Made by a program: the position numbers and the translations under genes
Shown: positions 8,830 through 17,163 of the stretch, one piece after another
Numbering within the stretch: the stretch's first letter is position 1
Layout of the letters: each line of letters starts with the position of its first letter
The notes under the pieces: model-generated
Told to the model about the DNA's origin: nothing
What the model saw: only the letters and a program-made list of their open reading frames with translations
Databases searched by the model: none
NCBI GenBank assembly: GCA_019239975.1
Contig: JAFAZE010000023.1
Coordinates: forward strand, 1 to 53,247
Reading direction: 5' to 3'
From: Streptosporangiaceae bacterium
GTDB taxonomy: Bacteria; Actinomycetota; Actinomycetes; Streptosporangiales; Streptosporangiaceae
Length of the DNA: 53,247 bases

Positions 8830-11244
8830 ATGGCTACCGAACGCTCCGTCTGGCCGCCACCGGGGGAGAGGCCGCAGGCCGGCCCGGCGCTCGTGGTACG
8901 GACGAGGCGTTCCGATCACAGGCTGAACGGCGGGACGCACTACCGCGTGGGACGAGATCCCGCGTCGGACATCGTGCTGGAGGACTCCAGGGTGTCCTGG
9001 CGGCACGCGGTGATCCGGCTCGACCGCGACGCCTGGGTGCTCGAGGATTCCGGCAGCACCAACGGCACGTTCCTCGGCACCCAGCGGGTCGGCCGGGTGG
9101 AGATAAGCGGCGACTGCCTGATCCGGTTCGGTAATCCCGAGGACGGCCCGCTGCTGCGCTGCATGCCGCAGCCGGCCGAGCCGGCGGATCCCCGTGCCGG
9201 TTACCCCGCGCCGCCCAGGCACCCGGCCCCGGCCGAGCCCGCCGCGCACCTGCCGAGCGTCGACCGCCGCCCGACCGCGAGGCTGCCGCTGCCGGCCAAG
9301 GTGATGCGCATCGGCAGGACGCCCGACAATGATCTCGTCGTTTCCGATCTTGGCGTCTCCCGCCACCATGCCGAACTGCGCAAATCAAGCAGCGGCAAGT
9401 ATGAGATCGTCGATCTGGGCAGCCATAACGGCACCTTTGTCAACGGCAGCCGGATTTCAGCCGTGCTGCTGAGCGACGCGGACATCGTGAGCATCGGGCA
9501 TGCGACATTCCGGCTGGCCGGCGGCGAGCTCAGGGAGTTCATCGACACCGGTGACGTCTCGCTCGCGGCCCGTGATCTCCTGGTGCGCGTCGGCGGCCGG
9601 AAGGTCCTGCTCGACCACGTCAGCTTCCCGATACCCGGGCGCTGCCTGCTCGGCATCATCGGTCCCAGCGGCGCGGGCAAGTCCACGCTGCTCGGCGCGC
9701 TGACCGGAATGCGCCCCGCCGACACCGGCACCGTCCTGTACGACAACCGCGACCTCTACCGGGACTACGCGGAGCTGCGGCACCGGATCGGGCTCGTGCC
9801 GCAGGACAGCATCATGCACACTCAGCTGACCGCGCGCCGGGCGCTGCGTTACTCGGCCGAGCTGCGTTTTCCCGGCGACACCCGGGCGGCGGAACGGAAC
9901 CAGCGGGTCGACGAGGTCATGGCCGAGCTCGGCCTGGCCAGGCACGCGGACACCAGGGCGGACCGTCTGTCGGGCGGCCAGCTCAAGCGCGTCAACGTGG
10001 CGCTCGAGCTGCTCACCAAGCCGTCGCTGCTGTTCCTGGACGAGCCGACGTCGGGCCTGGACCCGGGGCTGGACAAGTCGGTCATGGAGCAGATGCGGGA
10101 CCTGGCGCACGACGGCAGGACGGTCATCGTCGTCACGCACAGCGTCGCGAACCTGGACGTGTGCGACCGGCTGCTCGTGCTGGTGCCCGGCGGGCGGATC
10201 GCCTACTACGGGCCGCCGAAGGACGGGCTGAGGTACTTCCGCCAGCCCGGCTGGGCGGAGGTCTTCCAGGCCTTCGAGGCGCAGCCGGACCGGGACTGGG
10301 CGGGTGAGTTCGCCGGGTCCGCCGAGTGCGCGCAGTACGTCACGGGCCCGCGCACGGGCAGGCCGGCCGGCGGCAACGGAAGGCAGGCGGCTCCGCCCGC
10401 GCCGCCGCCCGCCCGGCGCGGCAGGCTCCGCCAGATGTCCACGCTCTCCCGCAGGTACCTGCGGGTGATCGCGGCCGACCGCGGCTTCCTGGCGCTCACC
10501 GCCCTGATGCCGGTGCTCCTCGGCGTCCTCGACCGGTTCATCCCGTCCCCCGAGGGCCTGGCGGGCGCGCCGATGACGAACACCGGCGCCTCGGAACTGC
10601 TGCTGCTCCTGGTCGTCAGCGCCTGCCTGGCGGGCGCCGCCGCCGGGATTCGCGAGCTGGTCAAGGAAAGACCGATCTACGTCAGGGAACGGGCGGCCGG
10701 GCTGTCCTCTGGAGCCTACCTGTGCTCGAAACTGCTGGTACTCGGCCTCATCAGCATCGTGCAGGCGGTGCTCATCGTGGGCATCGGCCTGGTGGGGCGC
10801 AAGCTGCCGCCCACCGGCTCGCTCCTGACCAGCATGCCGCTGGTCGAGCTGCTGCTCGCCATCGGAGTGCTCGCGTTCGCCTCCATGTGCCTCGGGCTGC
10901 TGGCCTCGGCGTTCGTATCGACGTCGGAGAAGGCCATGCCGTTCCTGGTGCTGCTGACGATGGTGCAGGTCGTGCTGTCCGGCGGGGTGTTCGGGCTGGC
11001 CGGGACGGCTGGGCTGAACCAGCTGTCCTGGCTGGCGCCGTCCCGCTGGGGCTTCGGCGCGGCCGCGTCGACCGCGAACCTCAACGTGATCAACCCGTCG
11101 ATGAACAACAAACCCGACCCGATCTGGCGGCACGACGCGAGGACCTGGCTGATGGACATGGGCCTGCAGCTCGTTCTCGCGTTCGTGTTCACGGTCATCG
11201 CCTGGCGCCGGCTCGCCGGGCTCAGCCCGGGGCGGCGCCGGTAA
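8830..11244 (+). CDS. FHA-FHA-ABC exporter, single-chain (Rv1747-like)
   Basis: This 804-residue fusion has an FHA domain (about 20-100: VGRDPASD, then SWRHAVI), a second FHA domain (about 145-235: IGRTPDNDL, SRHHAEL, NGTFVN), an ABC ATPase (Walker A GPSGAGKST 278-286, signature LSGGQ 380-384, Walker B LLFLDEP 400-406) and a C-terminal ABC-2 permease of six or so helices (about 545-795). This is the layout of Mycobacterium Rv1747, an exporter whose FHA domains bind phosphothreonines made by kinase PknF; it probably works as a dimer. The cargo may be a lipid or lipoglycan, by analogy only. GGAGG lies one base before the ATG, and a -10-like TACACT (8816-8821) is close, so the mRNA may be leaderless or nearly so. 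No Ser/Thr kinase gene is in the window. Confidence 0.9.
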   Translation: MATERSVWPPPGERPQAGPALVVRTRRSDHRLNGGTHYRVGRDPASDIVLEDSRVSWRHAVIRLDRDAWVLEDSGSTNGTFLGTQRVGRVEISGDCLIRFGNPEDGPLLRCMPQPAEPADPRAGYPAPPRHPAPAEPAAHLPSVDRRPTARLPLPAKVMRIGRTPDNDLVVSDLGVSRHHAELRKSSSGKYEIVDLGSHNGTFVNGSRISAVLLSDADIVSIGHATFRLAGGELREFIDTGDVSLAARDLLVRVGGRKVLLDHVSFPIPGRCLLGIIGPSGAGKSTLLGALTGMRPADTGTVLYDNRDLYRDYAELRHRIGLVPQDSIMHTQLTARRALRYSAELRFPGDTRAAERNQRVDEVMAELGLARHADTRADRLSGGQLKRVNVALELLTKPSLLFLDEPTSGLDPGLDKSVMEQMRDLAHDGRTVIVVTHSVANLDVCDRLLVLVPGGRIAYYGPPKDGLRYFRQPGWAEVFQAFEAQPDRDWAGEFAGSAECAQYVTGPRTGRPAGGNGRQAAPPAPPPARRGRLRQMSTLSRRYLRVIAADRGFLALTALMPVLLGVLDRFIPSPEGLAGAPMTNTGASELLLLLVVSACLAGAAAGIRELVKERPIYVRERAAGLSSGAYLCSKLLVLGLISIVQAVLIVGIGLVGRKLPPTGSLLTSMPLVELLLAIGVLAFASMCLGLLASAFVSTSEKAMPFLVLLTMVQVVLSGGVFGLAGTAGLNQLSWLAPSRWGFGAAASTANLNVINPSMNNKPDPIWRHDARTWLMDMGLQLVLAFVFTVIAWRRLAGLSPGRRR

Positions 11245-12090
11245 CGCGAGCTCGCCCCGCGCGTCCTCGAGCAGGGCGCCGCGCAGGCGGCGCAGGTCGC
11301 GCTCGGTCATGCCGAGCCCGTAGACGAGGAAGCCGGGGAAGCTTCCGTACCGGCGTTCCACCTCGTCGAAGGCGGCGGCCAGGTAGGTCGGGCTCTGCTC
11401 CAGGATGGGCCGGAGCAGTTCGGGGTCGCGCATCGCGCCGCTCTTCAGCAGGTCTGCCCGCAACTTCTGGTACCCGGCCCGGTGGTAGTCGTTGGAAAGC
11501 AGGTAGTCCCGGGTGACGATCTCGCGCGGCACGCCGATCGCGGTGAGCACGATCGCGGTCATCCAGCCGGTTCTGTCCTTGCCGCCCGTGCAGTGGTAGA
11601 GCAGCGGCCGCGAGCCCTCGGCGATCATGTGCAGCGCGGCGGCGAACTGCTCCCGCTGCCTGGCGTCGGCGACGAAAGAGCGGCTGACGGCGACCATGAA
11701 GTCGGCGGCACGCCCGTCGCCGAACACCTGGCGCTGCCGCGCGTCGTCGCCGCTGGCGATCACGTCGAAGAACTCGGCGAGGTCGGCGCCGCCGACCGGA
11801 AGGCTCACCGCCGTCACCCCGGGCGGCAGCCGGTCGCCGCCCCCCAGCAGGATCTCGCCGGACGTCCGGAAATCGATCACCGTGCGCAGCCCGAGCGCGG
11901 ACAGCCGCGTGAGGTCCGAGTCGGTGAGGCGGCTCAGCGAGTCGCCCCGGAAGAGCTGTCCGCGGATCACGTCGAGGTCGCGCAGGCTGCGGTAGCCGCC
12001 GACGTCGCGCACGTTGACCGCCCCGTCGAGCGTCACCCGGCGGCCGGCCAGGCCGCTCACCGTGTCATCCCGGAGGTCCGCACCGTCCAC
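11245..12090 (-). CDS. Protein tyrosine/serine phosphatase with no stop codon at its expected end
   Basis: The product is a DSP/PTP-type phosphatase. It opens with NVRDVGGYRS, contains the P-loop HCTGGKDRTG (Cys nucleophile and Arg) and ends with the family's YGSFPGFLVYGLGMTERDL helix. These enzymes are typically about 240-280 residues, so the fold should end near base 11245. No in-frame stop is found there: the frame stays open antisense through the FHA-ABC gene down to 9457, about 1.8 kb. The listed span is the homology-supported part only. GTG 12090 is taken as start, with a G-rich GAAGGGG just ahead of it; the frame is open back to 12216. Either the stop was lost, or the protein carries a long antisense-encoded tail. 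Confidence 0.6.
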
Positions 12091-12254
12091 CCCCCCTTCA
12101 CCGTCTTGTGCGCACCGTCCCACCGCCCGCCTGTCCCAATGTGACACATGAGCAGGCCGGACGCCACGTGAGTGGCCCCAGAGCCGGTTTTTGGGTGCGA
12201 TCCGTGCTGCCATCACGACGCGAATTGCACCCAGAGCCCGGCGCCTCCTCTGGC

Positions 12255-12269
12255 TAGGCTGAACGGGTG
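12255..12269 (+). promoter_or_regulatory. Candidate leaderless promoter of the dipeptidase gene
   Basis: TAGGCT at 12255-12260 fits a TANNNT -10 element and lies six bases ahead of GTG 12267, with no ribosome binding site between. A TTGCAC at 12226-12231 is too far away to be a normal -35 element. Confidence 0.45.
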
Positions 12270-13382
12270 ACGGACGAGTTCGCCCGGGCCCGGAGCCTGC
12301 TCAGCAGGTTCCCGCTCATCGACGGGCACAACGACCTCCCGTGGGAGCTGCGCGGCCAGGCCGGCGGCGACCCCGGCGCCGTGGACCTTTCCGTCCTCTC
12401 CGCGCCCGTGCCGACCACGCACACGGACCTGCCCAGGCTCGCGGCCGGCGGTGTCGGCGCCCAGTTCTGGTCGGTCTTCGTGCCGGCCGGGCTGGCCGGC
12501 GAGACGGCGGTCGCCACCGTGCTGGAGCAGATCGACCTGGCGCACCGGATGATCCGCCGTCACCCGGATCACCTGGCGCTCGCGCTCACCGCCGCCGACG
12601 TCGAGCGGATCTTCGCGGCGGGCCGGGTCGCCTCGCTGCTCGGCGCCGAGGGCGGCCACGCGATCGCCTCGTCCCCGGGCGTGCTGCGCGCGCTGTACCG
12701 GCTCGGCGTGCGGTACATGACGCTCACCCACAACAGCAACGTCGGCTGGGCGGACTCGGCGACCGACGTGCCGGAGGCGGGGGGGCTGACCGACTTCGGC
12801 CGCGACGTGGTGCGGGAGATGCAGCGCATCGGCATGCTCGTCGACCTCTCACACGTGTCGCCGGACACCATGCACGACACCCTCGACGTGGCGGCCGCAC
12901 CGGTGATCTTCTCCCACTCCTGCGCCCGCGCGCTGTGCGACAACCCCCGGAACGTGCCCGACGACGTGCTGCGGCGGCTCGCGGACAACGGCGGCGTCTG
13001 CATGGTCACGTTCGTGCCGTACTTCGTTTCGCAGGAATGTGCCGACTGGTGGACCGCTCTCAAGGAGGAGGCCGAACGTCGCGGGCTCAACCCCAGGGAC
13101 ATCTCCGCCGTGCACGCGATCAAGCCGGAGTGGACGGCGACGCACCCTGTGCCGCGGGCCACCCTCGCCCAGGTGGCGGACCACGTGGAGCACGTGCGCG
13201 CGGTCGCGGGAGTGCGGCACGTAGGCCTCGGCGGCGACTTCGACGGCACAACCGACGTCACGGTCGGCCTCGAGGACGTGTCCCGCTACCCGGCGCTGTT
13301 CGCCGAGCTGCTCCGCCGCGGCTGGACCGAGGAAGACTGCGAGGCGCTCGCCGGCGGCAACCTGCTCCGCGTGTTGTGTTAG
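12267..13382 (+). CDS. Membrane-dipeptidase-like peptidase M19
   Basis: This is a 371-residue zinc dipeptidase of the renal dipeptidase family. Metal-site residues are visible in LIDGHNDLPW (His-x-Asp), LGAEGGHAI (Glu), VDLSHVSPDTM (His) and IFSHSCARAL (His), with GLGGDFDG near the C-terminus. M19 enzymes cleave dipeptides, including ones with a D-residue at the C-terminal side. No signal peptide is visible, so it is probably cytosolic. The GTG start looks leaderless. It lies upstream of the pgeF-murL-murD2 group, but a strong hairpin separates them, so it is likely a separate transcript. A link to recycling of cell-wall peptides is possible. Confidence 0.88.
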   Translation: MTDEFARARSLLSRFPLIDGHNDLPWELRGQAGGDPGAVDLSVLSAPVPTTHTDLPRLAAGGVGAQFWSVFVPAGLAGETAVATVLEQIDLAHRMIRRHPDHLALALTAADVERIFAAGRVASLLGAEGGHAIASSPGVLRALYRLGVRYMTLTHNSNVGWADSATDVPEAGGLTDFGRDVVREMQRIGMLVDLSHVSPDTMHDTLDVAAAPVIFSHSCARALCDNPRNVPDDVLRRLADNGGVCMVTFVPYFVSQECADWWTALKEEAERRGLNPRDISAVHAIKPEWTATHPVPRATLAQVADHVEHVRAVAGVRHVGLGGDFDGTTDVTVGLEDVSRYPALFAELLRRGWTEEDCEALAGGNLLRVLC

Positions 13383-13415
13383 TCCGGGGGGTCGCCCAGA
13401 GGGCGACCCCCCGGA
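13383..13415 (+). terminator. Strong hairpin after the dipeptidase gene
   Basis: A perfect 15-bp stem (tccggggggtcgccc 13383-13397 / gggcgaccccccgga 13401-13415) with an AGA loop begins at the last base of the stop region. No U-tract follows, which is usual for high-GC actinobacterial terminators. Confidence 0.75.
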
Positions 13416-13474
13416 CCCCCGCCCGCTGTGGTTCGCGCCGTGGAATCGCGCGAGGGCCGCTAAGATCGCAGGCG

Positions 13475-14314
13475 ATGACCGCACCAGCCTCAGCCGCCGT
13501 GACGCCTCTCCGCCGTATGGGCGGCATCGAGGCACTGACCTGGTCGGCGCTCGGCGGGCACGACGTGGACGCGCTGGTCACCACGAGGGCCGGCGGCGTT
13601 TCGGCGGGACCCTACTCGACGCTGAACCTCAGCCTGGCGGTGGGCGACGACCCGGCCGCGGTGCTGGAGAACCGGCGCCGCGTGGCCGCCGCGCTGGGCA
13701 CCGACCTGGCGGATTTCGTGTTCGCCCGCCAGGTGCACGGCGCGGGGGTGCGGGTGGTCACCGCCGCGGACCGCGGCACCGGCGCGTTCGCGGTCGATGA
13801 GACCGTGCCCGCCGTGGACGTCCTGGTCACCGCCGAGCCCGGTGTCGTCCTCACCATCCTGGCCGCCGACTGCGCGCCCATCGTGCTGTATGACCCGGTT
13901 GCGCGCGTGATCGCCTGCGTGCATGCGGGCTGGCGGGGCGCGGTCGCCCGCGCCGCCGCGGCGGCGCTGGCCGCCATGGAAGAGCTCGGCTCCAGGCCGG
14001 CGGGTGTGATCGCCGGCATCGGCCCCGCCATCGCGCCCGACCGCTACCAGGTCGGCCCGGAAGTAAGAGATGCCGCGGAACGGGCGCTGGGTTCCCTCGC
14101 GGCGAACGTCATCCGCCCCGACGGGACGGGCCGCTGGCTGTTCGACGTCGCGGGCGCGAACCGCCTGGTACTGCGCGAGGCAGGGATACCCGACGCGCAG
14201 ATCCACCAGACGCCGCTGCCGACCGGCACCGGGTACTTCTTCAGCGACCGCGCGGCGCGGCCCTGCGGCCGCCTCGCGATCGTCGCGCGCCTGCGCCCGG
14301 GCGGCGCGCGATGA
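13475..14314 (+). CDS. pgeF: Peptidoglycan editing factor PgeF (YfiH/laccase-domain family)
   Basis: This 279-residue protein is of the multicopper-polyphenol-oxidase/YfiH family. PgeF removes wrongly loaded UDP-MurNAc-L-Ser so that only L-Ala enters the stem peptide. Family motifs are LVTTRAGGVS, RQVHGAGV, LAADCAPIVL and VHAGWRGAV, which provide the His/Cys/His zinc site, plus GIGPAIAPDRYQVG. ATG 13475 is chosen; TAAGAT (13461-13466) lies eight bases before it and no clear ribosome site is present, so it may be leaderless. Its stop overlaps the murL start by four bases (ATGA), tying it to the next gene in one operon, where its editing role matches the neighbours' work on the same precursors. 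Confidence 0.88.
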   Translation: MTAPASAAVTPLRRMGGIEALTWSALGGHDVDALVTTRAGGVSAGPYSTLNLSLAVGDDPAAVLENRRRVAAALGTDLADFVFARQVHGAGVRVVTAADRGTGAFAVDETVPAVDVLVTAEPGVVLTILAADCAPIVLYDPVARVIACVHAGWRGAVARAAAAALAAMEELGSRPAGVIAGIGPAIAPDRYQVGPEVRDAAERALGSLAANVIRPDGTGRWLFDVAGANRLVLREAGIPDAQIHQTPLPTGTGYFFSDRAARPCGRLAIVARLRPGGAR

Positions 14315-15672
14315 ACGGCAGGCCGGCCCGCGGCGAGGTGTTCCGGTACGAGTCCTGCACGACCGACGCCGAGCGCGGCCTGCTGACCTGCCGGTACTCC
14401 GTGGATGGCCGGGAGTTCGCGGAGCGTGTGACGCTCGCCCCTGGGCCGCGCTGGGATACCCCGGCGGCCCAGGCCGCGGCCCGCCTCGTCTTTCTCCTGG
14501 CCGGCGTCTCGTACTACAAGACCGCCGCCCCGCCCGTCATCGATCTCGGCCCAACCGCGATCACCGAAGAAGAACGCGCCTTCCTCCGCGAGTTCTACCT
14601 CGAGGGCCTGGGCGAGTTCGCCTACCGCAACAACCTGGACCTGTCCGGCCTCCAGATCAAAGCTGAATCCCACGTGGCCGACTCCGGTCCCGCCACTCCC
14701 TCCGGTCCCAATACTCACTCCCGTTCCAGCAGATTTCTCGTCCCGTTTGGGGGCGGAATCGACTCGATCGTGACCGTCGAGATGGTCCGCGGCCAGGCCG
14801 GCGTTGCCCTGTTCGTCGTGAGCAGGCCCGGGGACAGCTTCGACGCGATCGAGCGCCCGGCCGCGGTCACCGGCCTGCCGGTCGTGCGGGCGGGCCGGGA
14901 GATCGACCCGCAGCTCCTGCGCTCGGCCGAGCTGGGTTTCCTCAACGGGCACGTGCCGGTGACCGGAATCCTGTCCGCGATCGCGATCCTGGCGGCGGTC
15001 CTCGAAGAGCGCGACACCGTGGTGATGTCCAACGAATGGTCCGCCTCCGTCCCGACGCTGACCCGCGGCGGCCGGCCGGTCAATCACCAGTACTCCAAGA
15101 GCGCCTCGTTCGAGGCCGCGTTCCGCGGCGTGCTCGCCGCGGAACCCGCCGGGCTGCCCGGCTACTTCTCGGCGCTGCGGGACCGGACCGAGCTCTGGGT
15201 GGCGCGGCGTTTCGCGGGCCTGGAGGAGTACCACACCTCGTTTCGTAGCTGTAACAAAGCTTTTCAGATCGATAAGCGGCGCCGCCTCGATCATTGGTGC
15301 GGCCAGTGCGACAAGTGCTGCTTCATCGACCTGATCCTGGCGCCGTTCGTTCCGGCGGCCGCGCTGCGGCGTGTCTTCGCGGCGGGGGGCGGCGGCCGGG
15401 AACCCCTGGATGACGGGGCGCTCGCCGGAAAGTTCCGAACGCTGCTGGGCTCCGGGACCAAGCCCTTCGAGTGCGTCGGCGAGGTCAGCGAGTGCCGCGC
15501 CGCCGTCCTGCTGGCGGCCCGGCGGGACGACCGCGCGGACTGCGGGCTGCTCCAGGAGCTGGCCGCGGAGGTGGCCGCCCGGCCGGACGCACCGTCGGCG
15601 GCCGACATCGAGGGCATGCTGCGCCGGGTCGGCGAGAGCTTCATCCCGGCACCCCTCGCCGTGGATCCGTGA
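14311..15672 (+). CDS. murL: UDP-MurNAc-L-Ala-L-Glu epimerase MurL
   Basis: MurL epimerises the terminal L-Glu of UDP-MurNAc-L-Ala-L-Glu to D-Glu, an alternative to MurI plus MurD found in Xanthomonas and some actinobacteria. The 453-residue product has a PP-loop-like ATP motif FGGGIDS (146-152), consistent with an ATP-using epimerase, and a Cys-rich motif WCGQCDKCC (329-337) of the CxxCxxCC type that may hold metal. The N-terminal 100 residues include VSYYKTAAPP. It starts inside the pgeF stop (ATGA) and ends in TGATG overlapping murD2. Assignment rests on the motifs plus the diagnostic pairing with a MurD-like ligase; no catalytic data can be read here. Confidence 0.82.
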   Translation: MNGRPARGEVFRYESCTTDAERGLLTCRYSVDGREFAERVTLAPGPRWDTPAAQAAARLVFLLAGVSYYKTAAPPVIDLGPTAITEEERAFLREFYLEGLGEFAYRNNLDLSGLQIKAESHVADSGPATPSGPNTHSRSSRFLVPFGGGIDSIVTVEMVRGQAGVALFVVSRPGDSFDAIERPAAVTGLPVVRAGREIDPQLLRSAELGFLNGHVPVTGILSAIAILAAVLEERDTVVMSNEWSASVPTLTRGGRPVNHQYSKSASFEAAFRGVLAAEPAGLPGYFSALRDRTELWVARRFAGLEEYHTSFRSCNKAFQIDKRRRLDHWCGQCDKCCFIDLILAPFVPAAALRRVFAAGGGGREPLDDGALAGKFRTLLGSGTKPFECVGEVSECRAAVLLAARRDDRADCGLLQELAAEVAARPDAPSAADIEGMLRRVGESFIPAPLAVDP

Positions 15673-17150
15673 TGAGCGACCGGCCGAAGCTGTCATGGTC
15701 CGACCTGCGCGGCGCCCAGGTCGGCGTGTGGGGGATGCGCCGCGAGGGCTACGCGAGCGTGCGCAGGCTGCGGGCGATGGGCGTGCAGCCGGTGATGGTC
15801 GACGACAACCCGGTGGCGGGCGACCCCTCGGTGCTCGTGACCTCCCGCGGCGGCCTCGCCGCGCTCGAGCGCTGTGACGTCGTGGTGAAGACCCCGGGTA
15901 TCAGCCGCTACCGGCCGGAGGTGGCGCGCCTGGAAGCGGCGGGTGTCATCGTGACCGGCGGTCTCGCGCTGTGGCTGCGGGAGGCCGACCTCGGGCGGGT
16001 CATCTGCGTCACGGGGACGAAGGGCAAGAGCACCACCACGGCCGTCCTGGGACACCTGCTGACCGGCCTGGGCCATCCGGCCATGGTCGGCGGCAACATC
16101 GGCGCGGTGCCCTACGACCCGGACACACCCGCCGCTCCCGGCCCGCCCGCCGCTCCCGGCCCGGGCGTCGCTCCCGGCCCGGCAGTCGCTCCCGGGCCGG
16201 CCGCCGGCCTCACGGTTTCCTCCGCCGGCCTCGCCCGTTCTCCCGCCACCCCGGCGGGCGGCGCCGGCCGCCGGTACTGGGTGATCGAGGTGTCCAGCTA
16301 CCAGGCCACCGACCTGTCGTGCACGCCGCCGGTCACCGCCGTGACGTCGCTGTTCCCGGATCACCTGGACTGGCACGGCGGCGTGGAGCAGTACTACCGG
16401 GACAAGCTGTCGGCCTGTTCCCAGCCCGGCGCCGAGCTCACCGTGGCCAACGGCGACAGTGACCTGCTGCGGGACCGGGCGGCGCTGCTCGCTCCCCGGG
16501 TCGGCTGGGTGTCCGCCGATGACGAGCCCGGCGCCGACTGGATGGCGCCGCTCGGCCTGCTCGGCGGGCACAACCGGCGCAACGCGCTGATCGCCCGCAG
16601 GTGCCTGCTCGCGCTGCGCATTCCCGGGGCGGACGACGACTCGCTGCTGCGTGCCGCCGCCGGCGGCTACCAGGGACTGCCGAGCCGCCTGACGCACATC
16701 GGCACGGTGGCCGGGGTCACGTTCGTCGATGACAGCCTGTCCACCAACGTGCTGCCCGCCCTCGCCGCGCTCGACGCCTTCCCCGGACGCCGGATCGCGC
16801 TGATCGCCGGCGGCCACGACCGCGGCATCGACTACGCCCCGCTGGCCGCCGGCGTGCTGGCCAGGCGGGCGCCCACCCTGGTGCTGACCCTGCCGGACAG
16901 CGGGCCCCGGATCCGGGCCGCGATCGAGGAGGCCGCGGCGGCGGGCGCCGCCCTGCTTGCGGGCGTGACCGACTGCCCGGACCTGGACGCGGCGGTCGCG
17001 GAGGGCTTCCGCTGGGCGCGCCCGGACGGGGTGGTGCTGCTGTCGCCCGCCGCGCCGAGCTTTGGCCGGTTCCGCGACTACCGCGAGCGCGGGGAGGCGT
17101 TCGCCCGCGCGATGCGCTCGGCCACCGGTACGGCGCCTCAGCCGGGGTGA
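15672..17150 (+). CDS. murD2: UDP-MurNAc-L-Ala:L-glutamate ligase MurD2
   Basis: This Mur-ligase-family protein has 492 residues: an N-terminal Rossmann domain (VGVWGMRREGYAS), a central ATPase domain with P-loop GTKGKST (115-121), the FPDHLDWHG motif and a C-terminal ligase domain (TFVDDSLSTN, LIAGGHDRGIDY). Next to MurL it is best read as MurD2, which adds L-Glu (rather than D-Glu) to UDP-MurNAc-L-Ala before epimerisation. It starts at ATG 15672, sharing one base with the murL stop. A Pro/Ala/Gly-rich insert (about residues 150-196), coded by roughly 18-bp tandem repeats at 16128-16203, interrupts the ATPase domain and looks like a recent expansion. A canonical MurD role is the alternative. 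Confidence 0.82.
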   Translation: MSDRPKLSWSDLRGAQVGVWGMRREGYASVRRLRAMGVQPVMVDDNPVAGDPSVLVTSRGGLAALERCDVVVKTPGISRYRPEVARLEAAGVIVTGGLALWLREADLGRVICVTGTKGKSTTTAVLGHLLTGLGHPAMVGGNIGAVPYDPDTPAAPGPPAAPGPGVAPGPAVAPGPAAGLTVSSAGLARSPATPAGGAGRRYWVIEVSSYQATDLSCTPPVTAVTSLFPDHLDWHGGVEQYYRDKLSACSQPGAELTVANGDSDLLRDRAALLAPRVGWVSADDEPGADWMAPLGLLGGHNRRNALIARRCLLALRIPGADDDSLLRAAAGGYQGLPSRLTHIGTVAGVTFVDDSLSTNVLPALAALDAFPGRRIALIAGGHDRGIDYAPLAAGVLARRAPTLVLTLPDSGPRIRAAIEEAAAAGAALLAGVTDCPDLDAAVAEGFRWARPDGVVLLSPAAPSFGRFRDYRERGEAFARAMRSATGTAPQPG

Positions 17151-17163
17151 GCCCGGCGCGGCG

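Noticed and set aside
9457..11244. Antisense extension of the phosphatase as a genuine domain
   Set aside because: The translated extension is His/Arg/Gln-rich and lies fully opposite the FHA-ABC gene. It is reported as a missing-stop oddity, not as a domain.
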